64,000 bases of DNA from positions 184,329-248,328 of the forward strand of contig NZ_VLKZ01000006.1 in assembly GCF_007830185.1 (NCBI RefSeq). The letters are read 5' to 3'. The translations under genes were made by a program, and so were the position numbers. This stretch comes from Halalkalibacter nanhaiisediminis (lineage in GTDB: Bacteria > Bacillota > Bacilli > Bacillales > Bacillaceae_D). Of the stretch, positions 37,961 through 46,675 are shown piece by piece; position 1 is the stretch's first letter; each line of letters opens with the position of its first letter. The notes beneath the pieces were generated by a model. It had not been told where the DNA came from, ran no database searches, and saw nothing but the letters and a program-made list of their open reading frames with translations.

Positions 37961-40510
37961 TTATAATCCACATTTCAGCTGTGCACCACAGCTTGTACAC
38001 GTGTTACAACCACCAATATCCTCAACCGTACCTTCACGGCAAACTGGGCATGTATTACCAACTTCAGAGCCAATCGTAACATCTGTTGATCTCACATCAG
38101 TAACAGTGTTAACTAAAACAACTTTTTGCTCCTTTGTCGCCGTTGGCTGCTCGTCAAAAATATTATCTTCTGCTTTTAATGAAAGTACTTGAGCATCACG
38201 ACTTCCATCAACATACACCGTTCCACCTTTGGCTCCACCACGATATAGGCGCTCATACACACCTTGGACTTGCTCAACCGTATAGCCACGCGGTGCATTA
38301 ACGGTTTTCGATAAAGAACTATCTACCCAACGTTGAATGATACATTGAACATCTGCATGCGCTTCTGGTGAAAGTTCCATTGTCGAAATGAACCATTCAG
38401 GTAACTGATTCGCATCTGCTTCTGGATGAGCCTGTAAGTATTCGTCGACAATCTCTGCTTTTACTTCAATAAACTTACCGAGACGGCCGCTACGGAAATA
38501 AGAGAAAGAGAAATATGGTTCAAGGCCAGTTGATACACCAACCATCGTTCCAGTGCTTCCTGTAGGAGCAACCGTCAATAAGTGAGAGTTGCGAATTCCA
38601 TATTTCAGAATATCTTCACGAATGTCTTCTGGCATTTCCTTCATATAGCCTGTGTTAATAAAGGCTTTACGAAGCTCTGCTGTCTCCTCATCTGTTTTTC
38701 CAATAAGAAACGGAAAGCTTCCTTTTTCTTTCGCTAATTCAATGCTTGTTCGATAAGCCGTTGTCGCGATCGTTTCGAAGACCTGATCAACAAGCTGATT
38801 ACCTTGCTCTGAACCGTAAACTGTTTCACAATAGATCAGTAAATCATGTAAGCCCATGACACCAAGTCCTACACGGCGTTCACCTTTAGCTTGTTTTGTG
38901 TTCTGTTCAAGGAAATATGGTGTCGCATCGATGACGTTGTCTTGCATACGAACACCAACTTCAACTGTTCGCTTCAACTTATCAAAATTAACTTGTTTTA
39001 TCTCTTTGTTAGCCATTTCAGCTAAGTTAATCGCAGCTAAGTTACAAACAGAATAAGGTGCAAGTGGTTGCTCACCACATGGGTTCGTAGCTACGACACT
39101 TTGACCGTACGCTTTTGCATTTGTTTTGTCATTTGCATTATCAATAAAGAAAATACCTGGTTCAGCACTATATGTTGCACAAATATTAATTAAATTCCAT
39201 AATTCTTTCGCTTTAATGATGCGATACGTTCTTACGCCAAAACCACGCTTAACCCACTCACGCACATCGCCAACTTCATGCCATGTCTCGTTATAAGCTT
39301 TCATCTCAGCTTCACCATAATTCTCAACATCTGGAAAGCGCAGTTCATATTCACCGTCGTTCTCAACAGCTTCCATAAATTCTTTCGTTAAACAAACAGA
39401 AATATTAGCTCCCGTTAAGAATTCTGAATTATTCACTGAATATGTACCGCCAACACTTAGCTTTTCTTCTGCGTCTTGAATGACTTTCGGATCAAATCCG
39501 CCTTGTCCTTCAATCGTTTTATAATTAACAATTCCTTGATACATTGATTCTTCAACAACTGTTAATGGCGTAAATTTTAACTTGTCTTTTACAAGTTTTT
39601 CGATGTGTTCATCCGTTGTATTTTCCAATAAAAAGCGTAAAATACGTGGATTTTGCATTTTAGAGATAATGAACTCCAAAATATCTGGATGCCAATCTGC
39701 AAGCATGATCATTTGGGCACCACGCCTTGAACCGCCTTGTTCGACGAGATGCGTTAATTTCGCAATATCATCAAGCCATGAAACCGAACCAGAAGATTTC
39801 CCATTAACTCCTCTTGCCAGCGTATTACGCGGACGAAGTGTCGAACCATTCGTTCCAACACCACCACCACGACTCATAATCTCCATGACTTGCTTGCGAT
39901 GTTCAGAAATCCCTTCACGAGAATCTTGCACATATGGCATCACATAGCAGTTAAAATATGTGACATCCGTTTGTGCTCCCGCTCCGTACAAAACACGTCC
40001 TGCAGGGATAAAATTCATCGAGACAAGCTGCTCATAAAATTGTTCAAAAGCTTCTTGACGCTTTTCTTCAACTGTTTCAACAGAAGCTAGTCCTGTCGCA
40101 TTACGCTTAGCAATTTGCTCATAATACATCTCAAGTGGCTTTTCAATCGTATCAAGAGAACGATTGACGAGACCAGTTTCAGCTTCTTCGCCTTCTAACA
40201 CCCCACGGAAATCTTCATCGACTAGCACCTTCGCACGGTTTTGATCACGATCAAGCTCAACGACAAATCCGTAGCCTCTCGCAGGAAATTTTGGATCGGC
40301 CTTAACCGTTAAGACGACAAAATCCCCTTCTTTTAGAGTCTTTTTTTCCGTGTCCTTAAATGTATAGCGGTCTAGCATTACGAGACGAGATACGCCCTTC
40401 TTAGTGATGTGCATATCCTCCGTAATAGGATGCACTTGTGGAAATTGTGCAATATCCTTATTTAATCTTTCCACATTTAGACGCATCGCATTCGACATCG
40501 TCATCGCCAT
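37961..40510 (-). CDS. nrdJ: adenosylcobalamin-dependent (class II) ribonucleotide reductase
   Basis: 849 aa. It carries the class I/II core: NPCGEQPLAPYSVCNLAAINLA (active-site Cys loop), GRVLYGAG, and VAPTGSTGTMVGVSTGLEP. The C-terminus has two CXXC pairs (CPVCREG, CTSCGAQLKCG), a zinc-ribbon/thioredoxin-facing tail of NrdJ. No separate small subunit is encoded nearby, as expected for B12-dependent enzymes. It makes dNTPs without oxygen. The upstream region lacks a cobalamin riboswitch that I can see. It has its own terminator. Confidence 0.95.
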   Translation of the reverse strand: MAMTMSNAMRLNVERLNKDIAQFPQVHPITEDMHITKKGVSRLVMLDRYTFKDTEKKTLKEGDFVVLTVKADPKFPARGYGFVVELDRDQNRAKVLVDEDFRGVLEGEEAETGLVNRSLDTIEKPLEMYYEQIAKRNATGLASVETVEEKRQEAFEQFYEQLVSMNFIPAGRVLYGAGAQTDVTYFNCYVMPYVQDSREGISEHRKQVMEIMSRGGGVGTNGSTLRPRNTLARGVNGKSSGSVSWLDDIAKLTHLVEQGGSRRGAQMIMLADWHPDILEFIISKMQNPRILRFLLENTTDEHIEKLVKDKLKFTPLTVVEESMYQGIVNYKTIEGQGGFDPKVIQDAEEKLSVGGTYSVNNSEFLTGANISVCLTKEFMEAVENDGEYELRFPDVENYGEAEMKAYNETWHEVGDVREWVKRGFGVRTYRIIKAKELWNLINICATYSAEPGIFFIDNANDKTNAKAYGQSVVATNPCGEQPLAPYSVCNLAAINLAEMANKEIKQVNFDKLKRTVEVGVRMQDNVIDATPYFLEQNTKQAKGERRVGLGVMGLHDLLIYCETVYGSEQGNQLVDQVFETIATTAYRTSIELAKEKGSFPFLIGKTDEETAELRKAFINTGYMKEMPEDIREDILKYGIRNSHLLTVAPTGSTGTMVGVSTGLEPYFSFSYFRSGRLGKFIEVKAEIVDEYLQAHPEADANQLPEWFISTMELSPEAHADVQCIIQRWVDSSLSKTVNAPRGYTVEQVQGVYERLYRGGAKGGTVYVDGSRDAQVLSLKAEDNIFDEQPTATKEQKVVLVNTVTDVRSTDVTIGSEVGNTCPVCREGTVEDIGGCNTCTSCGAQLKCGL

Positions 40511-40922
40511 TCGCCTCTCCTCCTCTTTCTTTATACTTGTTTATCTGTTTTCACATAACTAATTAAAAATTCTTGACATGTTTAATCTAGTATTAATTAA
40601 TTTCATCGGTAAGCTTACCATAATCATCAACAAATAATCAACATATTGTACTCGTTTTTTAATAAAACACCCATATATAGTGTTAAATCTTCTTCCTACT
40701 AAATTTGTCAACTTTGAAAGGGACTAAAAAAGGAAGGATACATGAGTTTTAAAGATTTTAATGAACGTTTTCCCGACAAATTGAATCAATTCGTCTGTTG
40801 CCAGATTGATGATATTTTCAACTACTTGCCCTGTCATGGATTGACGATTTTCGACGAAAGCATTGACAAAATATTTTCCAAGTGTTCGAATGTTGTTATC
40901 GACATAAGAAGGAGAAATGACA
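40511..40922. promoter_or_regulatory. divergent nrdJ/dat control region
   Basis: 412 bases between nrdJ and dat. It holds the palindrome GGTAAGCTTACC at 40608-40619 and AACAC..GTGTT around CCATATATA at about 40667-40685. The second is a near match to an NrdR box but one base longer. TTGACA at 40573-40578 points toward dat. A 72-codon frame from ATG 40742 (+) has AGGAAGG upstream but overlaps dat, and a minus frame is open too; neither is convincing as a gene. Confidence 0.45.
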
Positions 40923-41762
40923 ATGACATACATTTTACAAAATCAAGATTTAGTACGTAAAGAAGACGCTTATGTCCATATCGATGACAGAGGCTATTAT
41001 TTTGGTGATGGCATATATGAGGTCATTCGTGTTTATCACGGGCAAGCTTTTGCATCTTGGCACCATATCAAACGATTTATTGCAAGCGCAAAAAAACTTG
41101 ATATGAATCTACCGTATACGGAGGCTAAGCTTAATGAATTAATAGACTTGCTTCTACATAAAAATAAGCTAACAGATGGGCTCATTTATCTTCAAATGAC
41201 TCGTGGCATCGAGCCTCGTAATCACCTGTATTCTAGAGAAAGCACACCCGTATTAACAGGCTTCACACAACCGTTCACCAGAAATCACGTGGTACAAACG
41301 AAAGGGATTAACGCATGGTTAACAGATGATATTCGTTGGCTTCGCTGTGACATTAAAACGATTAATTTATTAGGCAATGTTATGGCTAAACGTGAAGCAA
41401 CTGATAACAAGTGCCAAGAAGCATTGATGCATAGGGACGGAACAATAACCGAAGGCTCATCATCGAATCTTTTTCTCGTTAAAAATAACGTTCTATACAC
41501 CCATCCAGCAACAAACTTAATCTTAAATGGAATAACAAGACAGCTAGTGATTGAACTAGCACAAACACATCAGTACAAAGTCATTGAAGAACCGTTTCCA
41601 GTTGATGTCCTTATTCATGCTGATGAAGCTTTTATCACAAGTACAACAATGGAAATCACACCAATCACATCAATCAATGGTCAAGTCCAGACAACATACT
41701 CCATTGGACCTGTAACAAAAGATCTTCAAACAAAGTTCCATGACACTCTTCCAAAGAACTAG
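40923..41762 (+). CDS. dat: D-amino-acid (D-alanine) aminotransferase
   Basis: 279-aa fold-type IV PLP enzyme. GYYFGDGIYEVIRVY, the PLP Lys region NLLGNVMAKREA, the phosphate site TEGSSSNLFLV, and ITSTTMEITPI match Dat. It transfers amino groups between D-alanine and 2-oxo acids, giving D-glutamate for the cell wall. The second ATG (40923) is chosen since AAGGAG is eight bases before it; the first ATG at 40917 is too close. It ends at a strong terminator. Confidence 0.94.
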   Translation: MTYILQNQDLVRKEDAYVHIDDRGYYFGDGIYEVIRVYHGQAFASWHHIKRFIASAKKLDMNLPYTEAKLNELIDLLLHKNKLTDGLIYLQMTRGIEPRNHLYSRESTPVLTGFTQPFTRNHVVQTKGINAWLTDDIRWLRCDIKTINLLGNVMAKREATDNKCQEALMHRDGTITEGSSSNLFLVKNNVLYTHPATNLILNGITRQLVIELAQTHQYKVIEEPFPVDVLIHADEAFITSTTMEITPITSINGQVQTTYSIGPVTKDLQTKFHDTLPKN

Positions 41763-41790
41763 GTTAAGTGACCTCTTTTTAAAATACATT

Positions 41791-41820
41791 AGGCAGTGAG
41801 CTTACATAAACTCACTGCCT
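41791..41820. terminator. bidirectional terminator between dat and lipM
   Basis: AGGCAGTGAG, ten bases, CTCACTGCCT, then TTGTTTTATTTT on the plus strand. It also stands at the end of convergent lipM. Confidence 0.88.
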
Positions 41821-41824
41821 TGTT

Positions 41825-42658
41825 TTATTTTCTAAAATTCCACTCATCCTGCTCATATCGATCGTGTGCAATTTTCCATACAAGCTCTTCTTCTTGAGCT
41901 GTTAGCGTATACGGCTCTAACTCAATATTCAATCCTTTTTCAAAACCCTTACGAAAGGCTTCTTTTGCTTCGGCCATTGATAATGGTTGATCTCTTAAAG
42001 CATTGATGGCAACAGCTTTATTCTTGAAGTTTTTTTGCATTCGTTCACGAAGACGGTCGCTTGAATATTTAAACAAATCAAACAGTTTGTCCTCATCAAT
42101 ATCGAGAATAATGGAGCCATGTTGCAAAATGACTCCTTTTTGTCTTGTTTGAGCACTACCAGCTACCTTTCTCCCTTCAACTACTAATTCATACCAAGAA
42201 GGAGCATCAAAACAAACAGCTGAACGCGGATTTTTAAGAGCGCTTTTCTCTTCATCTGTTCGCGGGATCGAAAAATGAGCATCTAGACCCACGTCCTTAA
42301 ACCCTTCTAAAATCCCTTCTGATATTACTCGATATGCTTCTGTCACTGTTGCTGGCATCTCAGGGTGAGCTTCCGAAACAATGACACTATAGGTTAGCTC
42401 TTGATCGTGAAGAACCCCTCTTCCACCAGTTGGTCTACGGACAAAGCCTAGTCCATATTCTCGAACTTTATCAAGATTAACTTCTTTTTCTACTTTTTGA
42501 AAATAACCAATGGATAATGTTGCTGGATTCCAACTATAAAACCGAATCGTGGGTGGGATCAAGCCTTTACTGTGCCAATCAAGCAGAGCTTCATCCAACG
42601 CCATGTTATATGCAGGTGAACAGGCACCCGAATCTATAAATCGCCATGTTTCTTTCAT
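41825..42658 (-). CDS. lipM: octanoyl-[GcvH]:protein N-octanoyltransferase LipM
   Basis: 277-aa member of the biotin/lipoate ligase fold. It starts [26 protein letters not shown]. The conserved acyl-Cys is in [12 protein letters not shown], and the Lys is in [15 protein letters not shown]. It moves octanoate from acyl carrier protein to the GcvH lipoyl domain, the first step of lipoate assembly. This serves the glycine cleavage and BKDH complexes also encoded in this window. A GAAAGAAGCGATG ribosome site precedes it. Confidence 0.95.
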   Translation of the reverse strand: MKETWRFIDSGACSPAYNMALDEALLDWHSKGLIPPTIRFYSWNPATLSIGYFQKVEKEVNLDKVREYGLGFVRRPTGGRGVLHDQELTYSVIVSEAHPEMPATVTEAYRVISEGILEGFKDVGLDAHFSIPRTDEEKSALKNPRSAVCFDAPSWYELVVEGRKVAGSAQTRQKGVILQHGSIILDIDEDKLFDLFKYSSDRLRERMQKNFKNKAVAINALRDQPLSMAEAKEAFRKGFEKGLNIELEPYTLTAQEEELVWKIAHDRYEQDEWNFRK

Positions 42659-42869
42659 CTACATCGCTTCTTTCCGTCATCTTTTTCACTCATTCATTTT
42701 ATCAAAGTCATGAGATCTCGCCAAGCTATCTGCATAGCGACAAGTGAAGCCATTGCGTAATTAGATGGCGCCCCTTATAATAAGAAAGGTGGAAGCAGCT
42801 TGTATCTGGATGGGCTTTAGTAACGAACACAAAGGATTGAAGTACGTAAAGGAGTGTAGTAATAAACGA

Positions 42870-43244
42870 ATGGAATTCTTATGGATTATTCTTCTAGGTT
42901 TTGTCGTGTATTTCGTATTTAAACGCTTTTACAAACCAAAATATTTAACATCTTTATCACAGGAAGATTTTGTAAAGGGGTACCGGAAAGCTCAGCTCAT
43001 TGATGTTCGTGAACCACGGGAATACGAAGGTGGACACATTTTAGGTGCACGTAATATACCCATGTCTCAGCTACGCCAACGGATGAATGAAATCCGTAAT
43101 GATCAACCAGTCTACCTTTATTGTCAATCAGGAGCGCGTAGTAAACAAGCGGCACAGTTTCTAAAAAAGAAGCGTGGGGTCGAGGATCTTTATGAACTTC
43201 AAGGTGGCTTTAAAAAATGGACAGGTAAAATTAAAAAGAAATAA
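42870..43244 (+). CDS. yqhL: membrane-anchored rhodanese-like protein YqhL
   Basis: 124 aa. An N-terminal membrane helix (MEFLWIILLGFVVYFVF) is followed by a single rhodanese domain with LIDVREPREYEGGHILGA and the catalytic loop YCQSGARSKQ (Cys nucleophile). It probably handles sulfane sulfur at the membrane. The ATG 42870 is chosen from the family length although GGAGTG lies about 14 bases upstream, a long spacing. The frame continues 35 codons upstream, but no better start is seen. Confidence 0.88.
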   Translation: MEFLWIILLGFVVYFVFKRFYKPKYLTSLSQEDFVKGYRKAQLIDVREPREYEGGHILGARNIPMSQLRQRMNEIRNDQPVYLYCQSGARSKQAAQFLKKKRGVEDLYELQGGFKKWTGKIKKK

Positions 43245-43250
43245 AAAGAA

Positions 43251-43290
43251 ATGGTGACTCAGATTGAAACTTGAGTCACCATTTTATTAT
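43251..43290. terminator. bidirectional terminator between yqhL and the STAS gene
   Basis: ATGGTGACTCA pairs with TGAGTCACCAT around a ten-base loop; TTTTATTAT follows on the plus strand and TTTCTTTT on the minus. It closes yqhL and the convergent STAS operon. Confidence 0.88.
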
Positions 43291-43292
43291 CT

Positions 43293-43607
43293 CTATTGAA
43301 ATAAATCTTCTCCTAAAATTTTCGGAATCTGTAGCAATTCAAATAATTCATTTACATCTTCGTTAATATTCGTGATAGAAACCTCAATTCCTTGTTCTTT
43401 AACTTGTTCAACAAGTTTCATAAACAATCCTATTCCCGTTGAATCTAAAAAGTAAACACCTTTAAAATTAAACTCAATCTTATCATATCCATGAAGCTTT
43501 GATGGAATCTCTTCAGCCATGATTTCTGTACCATCAATATCTATATCGCCACTAAACAATACTGTTGCCTTGTCAGGACTTTCCACGTTTATATCATATG
43601 TAAACAT
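43293..43607 (-). CDS. STAS-domain anti-sigma factor antagonist
   Basis: 104-aa single STAS domain of the SpoIIAA/RsbV type. It carries the phosphorylatable-Ser motif FLDSTGIGLF. Such proteins bind an anti-sigma kinase when unphosphorylated and are phosphorylated on that Ser to release it. It is the last gene of the HD-GYP-sensor-PP2C-FapA operon and a natural substrate of the upstream PP2C and kinase domain. Its target is not visible. AGAGGAGG lies 11 bases upstream of ATG. Confidence 0.9.
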   Translation of the reverse strand: MFTYDINVESPDKATVLFSGDIDIDGTEIMAEEIPSKLHGYDKIEFNFKGVYFLDSTGIGLFMKLVEQVKEQGIEVSITNINEDVNELFELLQIPKILGEDLFQ

Positions 43608-43625
43608 CTACTAGTAGCCTCCTCT

Positions 43626-45779
43626 TTAAGAATGAATCAATATTTCACCCTGCTTGTCAATTTTTGCCGATACATTATAAGTTGTAATTGGAAATTGGTA
43701 TACTCTTTTACCAATTTGAATGACTGTATCTTCCATTGCAACACCTATTACGATTGATTGATTGATTGGTACAATGATTTTTGTTCTAATGCCCGCCTTT
43801 GAACCGACTTCTGCAATGTTTGCCCCACCTCCAGCAAAAATAGTACCTCCTAACACATAACCTTTTACATGTAACATTCCACCAGCATGAAGGTTAGAAT
43901 TATAGCAGCCTTGAATAATTGAAATATCACCACTAGAGTAGATACGGCAATTCAGAGCATAATTAGCTGAAACAGATACCTGTTCTTGAGTTGGTACAAT
44001 ACTTATATGATACAAATCATCCATACTTCTATATAATTCTTGTAAGTCTTCTGTACTTCTTACTATATCTGGATGTATGAATAGAAATGTTTTCTGACAC
44101 CTCTCGCTTAACTCAATCCATTCTTGACCTAAAAATTCACGGGCAAGATTTATTGTTGTTATTAGTTTTTTCACTTGTGGTTGAAATGAATTAAATTTTC
44201 TCTCCATTAATATTCTTAATAATGAGCTAAGGCCCATAACCGAAAAGTCTGACTTTTTAAAAGAAGGTGTCTCATATAATTGCTCAATCGCAAAAATAAT
44301 GGTTTGTAGTTTATCTTTCAACTCCCCTATCATTTGAGCTAATTCGGAAAGAACTAAATTACTTTTTCCTGCTGTGACTTCACTCGCAATAAGGTTTTGT
44401 TTGATATAAAGTGATTGACCCGAAGATAACTTTGCATTATTCACACTTTCATGAATGAAAAGATCACCTTCAGCTTCAACAATCATGTTTTCTTCTACAC
44501 TTCCAGTAATTTCAACATCACCGATGAATCGAATATTTCCCGTTGACAAATCTACATCCCCTGAGTGATATAATTTTGGCACAACAGAAACGCGGACCAT
44601 TAACCCTTGTTTGTCAATTTTAGGCCTTCCAGATTCAGTAGCAATGACTTGCCCTTCCGCTTCCAAATAGAAGACGCTCTTATCTGGTTTTAAATAGATT
44701 GGAAACACTGGAGCTGGTTCTAATGGTTCTCCTTTTACATTCATCCCAGGTTTACCTGGTACTGGTGGGATGACATCACCGATAACGAATCCTTCCTCAA
44801 CAATAGAGATTTGCTGTGATTCACGGAAATCAACAGTCCCATCAGATCGTTCTTGTGGTTGGTGCTTGTACTCGTTTACATTAATACGCCCGACAAATTG
44901 TCCATTTGTTCCTTCTATTGGAAGTAATGCCTTGGCAATTTGAAAGACACTTGGTTCTGTTGCGTGGCAAGCAAGCTCCAATTCAATATAGTTAATTCCA
45001 TAAACAATACCCATTTGTTTTAATTCATTCAAGATATCATTTTTATTAAGCGTATTTTTCACTTCTACACTTTCTGCAATACTAAAGGTGATTTTACGTG
45101 CTGGCTCTTGATCCTCTAATGTTCGATACCTAGTGAAACCAGGGGTTACTCTTAATAAGGCTTGTGTCCCCCTCGTATCGACCTCAATCTCCCATGTCGT
45201 ATCCTGGACGATATTCTCCACTAAAACTCGAATTGAATCCTTTTCTTTAATTAAAATCGATCCAAACACTTGCTGTTCATTAAGATAAGCACTAATATCA
45301 TCAGGGATAACAATGATTGGAAAAGAACGCTCATCGTCTTTACATTGAATGATGCCATCCTTTACCCATACCTTTCCATTTAATGATTCAACATCTATTT
45401 TTTTGTCTTGAATAAATGGAGCAGTTGAATGCTGAATCGGATCTATAGTGTTATCATCTATTGTAATACCATCAAACAATGTCGTTTCGTCAAATATTGA
45501 TTTCAAATCCAATTCAGCTTGTAGCATTTCGGTTTTCTTTTTTACGAGTTCCTTGGTTTCAGGCTCTTTTGTTTTAGTTTGCTTCGTTTCAAGTGACATC
45601 GAGACTTTTGATAATTTCGTTACTTTCACTACTGCTGGTTTGTTTCCTAATCCAAACGCCTTCTTTTTGCCAGGATCAATAATTTCTATATCTATTTCTT
45701 CCCTAGTAGTATCTAATATTTCCAATGCAAGGTTTATTGCTTCCGTCACATCTTTTCCTTTTGATAGAATACTACTCAT
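43626..45779 (-). CDS. FapA (DUF342) protein with N-terminal Jag-N domain
   Basis: 717-aa protein. The first 55 residues (ILSKGKDVTEAINLALEI, EIIDPGKKKAFGLGNKPAVVKV) are a Jag-N-type domain. FapA/DUF342 repeats fill about 250-700, with VIPPVPGKPGMNVKGEP and SGDVDLSTGNIRFIGDVEI, then a coiled segment and SGDISIIQGCYNSNLHAGG. These proteins are large polymerising scaffolds linked to flagellar or other surface processes. The start at 45779 follows AAGGTGG. It shares an operon with the c-di-GMP riboswitch. Function here is inferred. Confidence 0.82.
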   Translation of the reverse strand: MSSILSKGKDVTEAINLALEILDTTREEIDIEIIDPGKKKAFGLGNKPAVVKVTKLSKVSMSLETKQTKTKEPETKELVKKKTEMLQAELDLKSIFDETTLFDGITIDDNTIDPIQHSTAPFIQDKKIDVESLNGKVWVKDGIIQCKDDERSFPIIVIPDDISAYLNEQQVFGSILIKEKDSIRVLVENIVQDTTWEIEVDTRGTQALLRVTPGFTRYRTLEDQEPARKITFSIAESVEVKNTLNKNDILNELKQMGIVYGINYIELELACHATEPSVFQIAKALLPIEGTNGQFVGRINVNEYKHQPQERSDGTVDFRESQQISIVEEGFVIGDVIPPVPGKPGMNVKGEPLEPAPVFPIYLKPDKSVFYLEAEGQVIATESGRPKIDKQGLMVRVSVVPKLYHSGDVDLSTGNIRFIGDVEITGSVEENMIVEAEGDLFIHESVNNAKLSSGQSLYIKQNLIASEVTAGKSNLVLSELAQMIGELKDKLQTIIFAIEQLYETPSFKKSDFSVMGLSSLLRILMERKFNSFQPQVKKLITTINLAREFLGQEWIELSERCQKTFLFIHPDIVRSTEDLQELYRSMDDLYHISIVPTQEQVSVSANYALNCRIYSSGDISIIQGCYNSNLHAGGMLHVKGYVLGGTIFAGGGANIAEVGSKAGIRTKIIVPINQSIVIGVAMEDTVIQIGKRVYQFPITTYNVSAKIDKQGEILIHS

Positions 45780-45800
45780 AAAACAAACCACCTTCCATGA

Positions 45801-46649
45801 CTAATCTGATCTCGGTGAACTACCTTGTTCTAGATCTGGTGCTTCTTTTTTTGTCTTTAAAATAATCATCGTAATATCATCTTTTTGAGGAACTTCCTCT
45901 ATATACTTCTTCAAAGCTTGGATCACTTTTTGCTTAATTTGATCGACATTTAGACAAATATTTTCTGTTAACACTTCTTTTAAACGAACTAACTTAAATT
46001 GTTCTTTGTTTTTATTCTCTGCTTCAATAATTCCATCTGTATAGAAGAAAACAGTATCAAAATCTTCTAGCTGCATTTTTTGTACATCATATTTTTGATC
46101 AGGCAATCCACCTAACATAACCCCTGACACTTTTGGAATGTCGATGATTTCGTGATTACGAACTACTAATGGTAAATTATGACCAGCACTTGAGAAAGTC
46201 AGAATGCCTGTTTTCGGATCCCAATCGGCACAAAAAATCGTTACAAAGGAACCAAGTCCCCTTAAATCTTCATAAAGAGCATTATTCATCGCAGTCAATG
46301 TTTCACTAGGTCCACTTTGGCTCTCAGCAGCAGCTCTGAATGCTCCTCTAGTCAGGATCATAAGCATGGCTGCTGGTATTCCCTTTCCCATCACATCACC
46401 GATCACAATTCGCAACCTTCCATCAACTAGAGGATAAAAGTCATAGTAATCTCCCCCAACTAATCGAGCTGGAATAGAAGTACCAGTAATTTCTCCTTCA
46501 ATTAAGGAAGGACTTGACCCATTCAATAAACGAGTTTGAATATTTTTAGCCAAATTTATTTCTCGTGTTAGCTGTTTTTCATATAAATCAATTTTCGATT
46601 CGTTAAAACTCACATTATGAACAAGGGCGGAGCGATCTCTATCGTTCAT
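45801..46649 (-). CDS. PP2C/SpoIIE-type serine phosphatase
   Basis: 282 aa. An N-terminal helix (YEKQLTREINLAKNIQTRLL) joins a PPM phosphatase domain with metal Asp residues in GGDYYDF, GDVMGKGIPAA, FFYTDGIIEA and KDDITMI. It matches the RsbU/RsbP catalytic module that dephosphorylates STAS antagonists, so the nearby STAS proteins are the likely substrates. No PAS or GAF sensor domain is attached; the membrane HAMP protein next door may supply input. AAGGAGGC precedes the ATG. Confidence 0.92.
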   Translation of the reverse strand: MNDRDRSALVHNVSFNESKIDLYEKQLTREINLAKNIQTRLLNGSSPSLIEGEITGTSIPARLVGGDYYDFYPLVDGRLRIVIGDVMGKGIPAAMLMILTRGAFRAAAESQSGPSETLTAMNNALYEDLRGLGSFVTIFCADWDPKTGILTFSSAGHNLPLVVRNHEIIDIPKVSGVMLGGLPDQKYDVQKMQLEDFDTVFFYTDGIIEAENKNKEQFKLVRLKEVLTENICLNVDQIKQKVIQALKKYIEEVPQKDDITMIILKTKKEAPDLEQGSSPRSD

Positions 46650-46675
46650 AACAGCCTCCTTGTTGTCACTAGAAT

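Noticed and set aside
40511..40922. Cobalamin riboswitch upstream of nrdJ
   Set aside because: No B12-box-like sequence or long structured leader was found.
40742..40960. 72-codon plus-strand frame before dat, with AGGAAGG upstream
   Set aside because: It overlaps the dat start out of frame, has no recognisable sequence, and an equally long frame lies on the other strand.
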